Part shown: piece after piece, positions 5,257-9,689 of the stretch
How the letters are laid out: each line of letters starts with the position of its first letter
Numbering within the stretch: the first letter of the stretch is position 1
Source of the DNA: DATDRS01 sp035291605
GTDB taxonomy: Bacteria; Chloroflexota; Anaerolineae; Anaerolineales; UBA6663
DNA length: 9,689 bases
Assembly (NCBI GenBank): GCA_035291605.1
Contig: DATDRS010000400.1
Span: forward strand, 1-9,689
Direction: 5' to 3'
Made by a program: the position numbers and the translations under genes
Notes under the pieces: generated by a model
Seen by the model: the letters and a program-made list of their open reading frames with translations, nothing else
Databases searched by the model: none
Told to the model about the DNA's origin: nothing

Positions 5257-7197
5257 ATGTTACCTACAGATCGTTCTACCTCACCTGATTCAATCGAAAT
5301 GCTCGGCGTCGCGCAGAAGCTTGGCGCCGAGCTCGTGTGGGATCGCTATCTCGCGCAGATGCCGCAGTGCGGCTTCGGCGAGACCGGCTTGTGCTGCCGC
5401 CACTGTTTGCAGGGGCCATGCCGGATTGATCCATTCGGCAACGGGCCGAAGGTTGGCATCTGCGGCGCGACGGCCGACACGTTTGTGGCCCGCGGCCTCG
5501 ACCGCGCCATCGCGGCCGGGACGGCGGCCCATTCCGGCCATGCCAAACACCTGGCGCACACCATGAAGAAGCTGGCCGAGGGCAAGGCGCCGGATTATCA
5601 CATCAAAGAACCGGCCAAACTCCGCGCGGTCGCCGAACGGCAAGGCATCAAGCTTGACGGCAAATCGGATGAGCAGATTGCCGGGGAGTTAGCCGACCTG
5701 GCGCTCGACGAATTCTCGGAGCGGGGCGAGCCGGTGGCCTGGACGACGAAGACCCTGACCGCCGCGCGGCTCGAGAAGTTCGGCGAGATGGGCCTGCTGC
5801 CCTACGGGATCGACTCTGCGATCTCGGAGATCATGCACCGGACGACGAACGGCGTGGACGCCGACCCGGTGAACCTGCTCCTCGGCGGCATCAAGTGCGC
5901 CATCGCCGACTACGACGGCATGGCGCTGGCCACCGATCTCTCGGACATCCTCTTCGGCGTGCCGCAGCCGACGGTCGCCGCCGCTAACCTCGGCACGCTG
6001 AAGAAGAACGCGGTCAACCTTGCCGTGCACGGCCACAACCCGGTGCTCTCGGAGATGGTCGTCGCCTTTGCGCCGGAGATGGAAGAGGCGGCCAAAGCCG
6101 CAGGCGCGATGGAAGGCATCAACATCGTCGGCATTTGCTGCACCGGCAACGAGGTGATGATGCGGCACGGCATTCCCATGGCGACCTCCTCGGTCTCGCA
6201 GGAACTTGCCATCCTCACCGGCGTGCTGGACGCGATGGTCGTGGACTATCAATGCGTCATGCCCAGCCTGACGAAGCTGGCCGGGAACTTCCAGACCCAA
6301 GTGATCACGACCATGAGCATGGCGAAGATGCCCGGCGCGGTCCACGTCAACTTCGAGGAGGAGCACGCCGCCGAGGGCGCGCGCCAGATCATCGGTCTCG
6401 CCATCGAGGCCTTCAAAAAGCGCGATCCCGCTAAAACCCACATCCCCGAAATCCGCAGCGCCGCTATCGTCGGCGTCTCGGTCGAAGCGGCTTTGGGCAT
6501 CCTCGCTAAAGCAGATGGCGGCGACCCGCTCAAAACGCTGATTGACCACATCGTGAACGGCAACCTTGCGGGCGTCTGCCTGTTCGCCGGGTGCAACAAC
6601 GTGAAAATCCCGCAGGATCGGAACTTCATCACGATGGTCAAAGAGTTGGCGAAGCGCGATGTGCTGATCCTCGCCACTGGCTGCGCCGCGGGCGCGTTTG
6701 CGCGGCACGAGATCCTCACGCCGCAGGCCACCGAGAAGTACGCAGGGCCGGGGCTGAAGGCTGTGCTCACCGCGCTCGGTCAGGCCGCCGGGCTGAACGC
6801 GCCGCTGCCGCTCGTCCTGCACACCGGCTCGTGCGTGGACAACACGCGCGCGGTCGCCATCGCCGTCGCCGTCGCGAACAAACTCGGCGTGGACGTGGAC
6901 AAACTGCCCGTCGTCGCCACCGCGCCCGAGGCCGCGATGGAGAAGGCGATCAGCATCGGCACCTGGGCGGTCGCGCTGGGCCTGCCCACGCACGTCGGCG
7001 TGATCCCGCCGGTCACCGGCAGTCCGCTTGTGACCGAGATTCTCACCAAGACCGCCAAAGACCTTCTGGGCGGGTACTTCATCGTCGAGCTCGATCCGGT
7101 GAAGGCCGCCGAGAAACTCTTTGCCGCAATCAATGAACGGCGCAAAGGGCTTGGACTGGCGGAGAAAACTGTAGGGGCAGCCCTTGTGGCTGTCTGA
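5257..7197 (+). CDS. cooS: Ni-Fe carbon monoxide dehydrogenase catalytic subunit
   Basis: Catalyses reversible CO + H2O to CO2 + 2H+ + 2e- at the Ni-Fe-S C-cluster in the cytoplasm. The 646-residue product has the full ligand set. D-cluster cysteines are C38 and C46 (C-x7-C, the spacing of [4Fe-4S] enzymes); B-cluster cysteines are C47, C50, C55 and C69. C-cluster ligands are H260, C294 (C295 adjacent), C333, C446, C476 and C526, and the acid-base lysine is K563. From C333 onward the numbering coincides with Carboxydothermus CODH-II as I recall it. An AHSGHAKH segment supplies the histidines of the proton path. AGGAGG (5245-5250) lies 6 nt before the ATG. No acetyl-CoA synthase gene adjoins, so this looks like a monofunctional CODH wired to cooF 13 nt downstream. 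No nickel-insertion gene cooC and no recognisable CooA box were seen. Confidence 0.97.
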   Translation: MLPTDRSTSPDSIEMLGVAQKLGAELVWDRYLAQMPQCGFGETGLCCRHCLQGPCRIDPFGNGPKVGICGATADTFVARGLDRAIAAGTAAHSGHAKHLAHTMKKLAEGKAPDYHIKEPAKLRAVAERQGIKLDGKSDEQIAGELADLALDEFSERGEPVAWTTKTLTAARLEKFGEMGLLPYGIDSAISEIMHRTTNGVDADPVNLLLGGIKCAIADYDGMALATDLSDILFGVPQPTVAAANLGTLKKNAVNLAVHGHNPVLSEMVVAFAPEMEEAAKAAGAMEGINIVGICCTGNEVMMRHGIPMATSSVSQELAILTGVLDAMVVDYQCVMPSLTKLAGNFQTQVITTMSMAKMPGAVHVNFEEEHAAEGARQIIGLAIEAFKKRDPAKTHIPEIRSAAIVGVSVEAALGILAKADGGDPLKTLIDHIVNGNLAGVCLFAGCNNVKIPQDRNFITMVKELAKRDVLILATGCAAGAFARHEILTPQATEKYAGPGLKAVLTALGQAAGLNAPLPLVLHTGSCVDNTRAVAIAVAVANKLGVDVDKLPVVATAPEAAMEKAISIGTWAVALGLPTHVGVIPPVTGSPLVTEILTKTAKDLLGGYFIVELDPVKAAEKLFAAINERRKGLGLAEKTVGAALVAV

Positions 7198-7210
7198 GCG
7201 GAGGCGTCGT

Positions 7211-7720
7211 ATGAAACGCATCTTCGTTCGCCCCGACCTGTGCACCGCGTGCATGACGTGTGAACTGGCGTGCGCCGTCGAGCACTCACAGGCCAAGAGC
7301 ATTTTCGCCAGCCCGCTTGAGTCGCCGCGCCCGATGAAGCGCGTGTTCGTGGAGGCCAGCGATGGGCGCAAGATTCCCATCTTCTGCCGTCACTGTGAGG
7401 ACGCGCCGTGCGTGGCCGCCTGCATCTCTGGCGCGCTGTTCCGCGATCCCGTGACCGATGCGGTGATTTGCGATTGGGGCCGTTGCATCGGCTGCTGGAC
7501 GTGTGTGATGGTCTGCCCGTATGGCGTGATCGGGCGGCAGCTCGAACTTGGCAAAGCCGTCAAATGCGACCTGTGTCCGGGCCGCGAGGCGCCGGCCTGC
7601 GTGGCCGCGTGTCCAACTAAAGCGTTGATCTATGAAGAGGTGGAAACTTTCAGCAAAGAGAAACGTCTGACATTCGCGGCGGCCGTGGGAGCGGATTCTA
7701 TTCCCCGGCCCGGAGGGTAA
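7211..7720 (+). CDS. cooF: CooF-type four-cluster ferredoxin subunit of the CO dehydrogenase
   Basis: Predicted to accept electrons from the CooS D-cluster and hand them to a redox partner. The 169-residue product carries four cysteine groups for [4Fe-4S] clusters, in order CTACMTCELAC, CRHCEDAPCVAAC, CIGCWTCVMVCPYG and CDLCPGREAPACVAACP, the arrangement of the CooF/HycB/DmsB family. The ATG at 7211 is preferred over the GTG at 7184, which lies inside cooS, because GGAGG (7200-7204) precedes it with 6 nt spacing and the protein then begins with the family-typical MKRIFV. It lies 13 nt after cooS and 4 nt before the oxidoreductase, so the three are almost certainly one operon. Related four-cluster subunits of other oxidoreductases exist, but the position next to cooS settles the assignment. 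Confidence 0.93.
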   Translation: MKRIFVRPDLCTACMTCELACAVEHSQAKSIFASPLESPRPMKRVFVEASDGRKIPIFCRHCEDAPCVAACISGALFRDPVTDAVICDWGRCIGCWTCVMVCPYGVIGRQLELGKAVKCDLCPGREAPACVAACPTKALIYEEVETFSKEKRLTFAAAVGADSIPRPGG

Positions 7721-7724
7721 CGCC

Positions 7725-9020
7725 ATGCGACACGTGATCGTTGGATCTTCGGCGGCGGGGATAGCGGCTGCCGAAGCCATCCGCAAACGTGACCCGATCG
7801 CCGAGGTCGTCATGCTCTCCGCCGAGCCGCGCCCGCCGTACTACCGCCCGCTCATCCCGTATCTCATCTATGGTGAGAAGCCAGAGCGCGAGATGGTGCG
7901 CGAGCCGCGCCTCATGCCCCGGAACCTCGACGTGCGACTGAACGTGCGCGCCACGGACCTCGATCTGGCGACGCACACCCTGATCCTCGCCGACCACAGC
8001 ACAGGCGGGTCTGAGACCTTCCCCTACGACCGCTTGTTGATCGCTACGGGCGCATCTCCTATCCGGCCGGACATCCCCGGCCTGGATGGCCCCGGCGTGT
8101 TTACGCTCCGCACATGGGAAGACGCGATGAACATCGCGAAGGCGGCCGGAGGCGCGACGCATGCCGTCGTCCTGGGCGCGGGGCGCATCGGCATGAAAGC
8201 GGCCTTCGCGTTGCGGCATCTCGGGGTCGGGGTGACCGTGATCGAACTCTTAAGCCGTATCGTGCCGCAGCAACTCGACGCGGCAAGCGCGGCGATCTTT
8301 GCCGAGGCCGTGCTCAATACGGGGATCGTGACCATCCTCGGCCACACGATCGCGAAGGTCAACCGCCGGGGGAAGAGGACCACTTCAGCCGTCCTCGACG
8401 ATGGCCGCAGGCTCATAACCGATCTCGTCGTGGTGGGCGTCGGCGTGCGCCCCAATCTCGAACTGGCCGTTTCCGGCGGGTTGCGCGTGAATCGCGGCCT
8501 GCTCGTGGATGATCATCTGCGCACCCGCCTGGCGGACGGGCAAAGCGCGCCGGATGTGTTCGCCGCAGGTGATGTCGTGGAGACGAACGACATCGTCACC
8601 GGAGAGTCCATTGTCAGTGGCATCTGGACGAACGCGGCGACGATGGGCCGCATCGCCGGCGACAACATGGCCGGGGGCAATGCGGTCCACGAAGGCGCGT
8701 TCAGTCTGCTCAACGCGATGGAACTCGGCGGCCTGCCGGTGATCTCAGTTGGGGATATCCACCACGAGCCAGGCGATGGCGTCGAAGTTTTCGCCGAGCG
8801 GCGCGGGTCAAACTACCGCAAGCTGGTCTTTCGTGGGAATCGGCTGATCGGCCTGGTGCTGGTGGGCGAGATCGAGCGCGCGGGCGTGTATCAGACACTC
8901 ATCCGTGAGAAGGCGGACGTTTCAGCCTTGCGCCGCGAGCTGCTCGGCCCGAGGTTCCACTACGGCCACTACGTCCACGCGAAGCCGAAGGTCGTGGATC
9001 GGTATGTGAGGGTAGGGTGA
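7725..9020 (+). CDS. FAD-dependent pyridine nucleotide oxidoreductase (CODH-linked FNOR)
   Basis: Likely takes electrons from CooF and reduces NAD(P)+, or runs in reverse. The 431-residue product has the two-dinucleotide-binding fold of NADH oxidase/rubredoxin reductase-like proteins: the N-terminal FAD motif GSSAAG (7-12), an IATGASP segment, the NAD(P) motif GAGRIG (151-156) followed by E174 at the end of the next strand, which favours NADH over NADPH, and the second FAD motif DVFAAGD (277-283). It contains no cysteine, so it lacks the redox-active disulfide of glutathione/lipoamide reductases and is not a CoA-disulfide reductase. GGAGGG (7712-7717) overlaps the cooF stop and sits 7 nt before the ATG, indicating coupled translation. 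The gene order cooS-cooF-FNOR is known from several CO-utilising anaerobes. A role in oxygen detoxification (NADH oxidase) is the main alternative. Confidence 0.88.
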   Translation: MRHVIVGSSAAGIAAAEAIRKRDPIAEVVMLSAEPRPPYYRPLIPYLIYGEKPEREMVREPRLMPRNLDVRLNVRATDLDLATHTLILADHSTGGSETFPYDRLLIATGASPIRPDIPGLDGPGVFTLRTWEDAMNIAKAAGGATHAVVLGAGRIGMKAAFALRHLGVGVTVIELLSRIVPQQLDAASAAIFAEAVLNTGIVTILGHTIAKVNRRGKRTTSAVLDDGRRLITDLVVVGVGVRPNLELAVSGGLRVNRGLLVDDHLRTRLADGQSAPDVFAAGDVVETNDIVTGESIVSGIWTNAATMGRIAGDNMAGGNAVHEGAFSLLNAMELGGLPVISVGDIHHEPGDGVEVFAERRGSNYRKLVFRGNRLIGLVLVGEIERAGVYQTLIREKADVSALRRELLGPRFHYGHYVHAKPKVVDRYVRVG

Positions 9021-9049
9021 ATTTGCCACGCCTTTGAATCAGTGCGATA

Positions 9050-9067
9050 GCGCTTTGAGGGAGGCGC
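9050..9067 (+). repeat. Left arm of inverted repeat flanking the GYD gene
   Basis: GCGCTTTGAGGGAGGCGC at 9050-9067 is matched in inverted orientation by 9418-9434, which lacks a single T. It lies just upstream of the ribosome binding site of the GYD gene. Confidence 0.75.
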
Positions 9068-9093
9068 CGAGGTCTGACATGAAAGGAGGCACA

Positions 9094-9387
9094 ATGCCCA
9101 CGTATATCATCCTGGTGCGTTACACGCAACAGGGCATGCAAAACATCAAGGACAGCCCCGCCCGGCTCGACGCGGCCAAAAAGGCCTTTCAGGCTATGGG
9201 CGCACAGCTGAAACAATGGTTCCTGGTCATGGGCCAGTACGACGCGGTGGTCGTCAGCGAAGCGCCCGACGATGAGACGGTCGCCAAGCTGGCGCTCGTG
9301 ATCGGTTCGTTGGGCAACGTCCACACCGAAACCCTGCGGGCCTTCACCGAGGAGGAATACCGGAAGATCATCGCCGCGCTGCCATGA
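9094..9387 (+). CDS. GYD-domain protein
   Basis: This 97-residue protein matches the GYD domain family: MPTYIILVRYTQQG at the N-terminus, a central GQYDAVVV that carries the family's G-Y/x-D signature, and a C-terminal ETLRAFTEEEYRKII. Members are small alpha/beta proteins of the dimeric ferredoxin-like fold with no established function. The ATG at 9094 is preferred to the upstream ATG at 9034 because AAAGGAGG (9082-9089) lies directly before it and the family begins here. It follows the oxidoreductase by 73 nt on the same strand and may be read with the CODH operon, but it is set off by an inverted repeat on both sides (9050-9067 and 9418-9434). Confidence 0.85.
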   Translation: MPTYIILVRYTQQGMQNIKDSPARLDAAKKAFQAMGAQLKQWFLVMGQYDAVVVSEAPDDETVAKLALVIGSLGNVHTETLRAFTEEEYRKIIAALP

Positions 9388-9417
9388 GTAGGCGCGCAAC
9401 CAATCGGTCAAAAACGT

Positions 9418-9434
9418 GCGCCTCCCTCAAGCGC
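9418..9434 (-). repeat. Right arm of inverted repeat flanking the GYD gene
   Basis: The reverse complement reads GCGCTTGAGGGAGGCGC, identical to the left arm at 9050-9067 except for one missing T. It lies 31 nt after the GYD stop codon and just before the strong hairpin at 9438-9468. Confidence 0.75.
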
Positions 9435-9437
9435 CCA

Positions 9438-9468
9438 CCCCCTGGCAGGCTATCAGCCTGCCAGGGGG
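9438..9468. terminator. 14-bp perfect hairpin between convergent genes
   Basis: Positions 9438-9451 (CCCCCTGGCAGGCT) are perfectly complementary to 9455-9468 around an ATC loop. It lies between the rightward GYD gene and the leftward permease gene and so could end transcription from both sides. Neither side has a T-run, so it may be Rho-assisted or act as a 3'-end stabilising structure rather than a classical intrinsic terminator. Confidence 0.6.
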
Positions 9469-9505
9469 CAACGTGAACTGATGCGAGTGCAGCTTGATCC
9501 TGGGC

Positions 9506-9550
9506 CGCGAACTGCCCGGCCCGAAGTTCCACTGCGCGTACTGCATTCAC
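9506..9550 (+). pseudogene. Decayed copy of the oxidoreductase gene's 3' end
   Basis: In frame, this stretch reads RELPGPKFHCAYCIH, compared with RELLGPRFHYGHYVH at the end of the CODH-linked oxidoreductase (8934-8978). By direct count 35 of 45 bases agree, without gaps. No start codon, ribosome binding site or upstream homology was found, so it is a fragment, not a gene. It abuts and overlaps the stop codon of the leftward permease gene (9547-9549). It may be the remnant of a second oxidoreductase gene or a recombination scar. Confidence 0.5.
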
Positions 9551-9689
9551 TCGTACCGCAGCGCCTCTGCGGGCATCACGCGCGAGGCTTGCAGGGCGGG
9601 GAGCCAGGTCATCAGCAGCGCCATGCCATAGGCCACGCCGACCGTCAGGGCCATTGAGTCCCAGGGGATTTGGAATTGCAGGCCTGGCA
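9547..9689 (-). CDS. FtsX-type ABC transporter permease, C-terminal fragment
   Basis: The last 46 codons of a leftward gene end at TGA 9549-9547; the rest lies beyond the right edge. The visible part contains a hydrophobic helix (MALTVGVAYGMALLMTWLPA) followed by LQASRVMPAEALRYE, the characteristic end of FtsX/MacB/LolE-type permeases, where the last transmembrane helix is followed by a basic P-x-E-A-L-R-Y-E tail. Such permeases work with an ATPase in lipoprotein or antimicrobial export or cell-wall control; which one cannot be told. It is convergent with the CODH genes and unlikely to share their function. Confidence 0.8.
   Translation of the reverse strand, partial: PGLQFQIPWDSMALTVGVAYGMALLMTWLPALQASRVMPAEALRYE

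Noticed and set aside
5689..7380. Minus-strand reading frame of 563 codons opposite cooS
   Set aside because: It is the codon-position shadow of cooS; the translation is low-complexity Arg/His/Asp/Gly and it has no credible start signal.

Overview
The window is GC-rich DNA (roughly 60-65% G+C by eye) from an anaerobic bacterium with one-carbon metabolism of the Wood-Ljungdahl type. The evidence is a methyltetrahydrofolate:corrinoid protein methyltransferase (AcsE) and a heterodisulfide-reductase-type flavoprotein (HdrA) on the minus strand, with a nickel CO dehydrogenase (CooS), its ferredoxin-like partner (CooF) and an FAD/NAD(P) oxidoreductase on the plus strand. Strong AGGAGG ribosome binding sites and a TTG start fit a bacterium. 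The phylum cannot be fixed from this window; an acetogenic or CO-oxidising Chloroflexota-like lineage or similar is possible but is inference.

Layout. Positions 1-1679 (minus) carry the N-terminal ~559 residues of hdrA, which runs off the left edge. Upstream of it on the same strand is acsE (2682-1747), so acsE-hdrA reads as one leftward operon. Positions 2683-3152 are a divergent intergenic region; it contains a good sigma70-type promoter (2992-3020) and a hairpin-bearing leader for the rightward genes. Positions 3153-4526 encode a B12-binding-type radical SAM protein. Positions 4527-4765 hold a stretch with long-range base complementarity, probably a structured RNA, followed by a small four-helix membrane protein (4766-5146). 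After a 16-bp hairpin comes a tight rightward operon: cooS (5257-7197), cooF (7211-7720) and the FAD/NAD(P) oxidoreductase (7725-9020). A short GYD-domain gene (9094-9387) follows, bracketed by a near-perfect inverted repeat. A 14-bp hairpin (9438-9468) separates it from the convergent 3' end of an FtsX-type ABC permease (9547-9689, minus).

How the genes work together. CooS would oxidise CO (or reduce CO2) at its Ni-Fe-S cluster, CooF would carry the electrons, and the cysteine-free flavoprotein would pass them to NAD(P)+. This is the known cooS-cooF-FNOR arrangement that couples CO oxidation to pyridine nucleotide reduction. AcsE and HdrA across the divergent promoter belong to the methyl branch and to flavin-based electron transfer of the same pathway. 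No acetyl-CoA synthase, corrinoid Fe-S protein, nickel-insertion ATPase (CooC) or CO sensor (CooA/RcoM) lies inside the window.

The less ordinary features are the inverted repeat around the GYD gene, the structured RNA candidate at 4538-4680, a decayed copy of the oxidoreductase gene's 3' end at 9506-9550, and the leader with a possible 15-codon peptide ending at a hairpin before the radical SAM gene. No tRNA, rRNA, CRISPR array or recognisable insertion sequence was seen.
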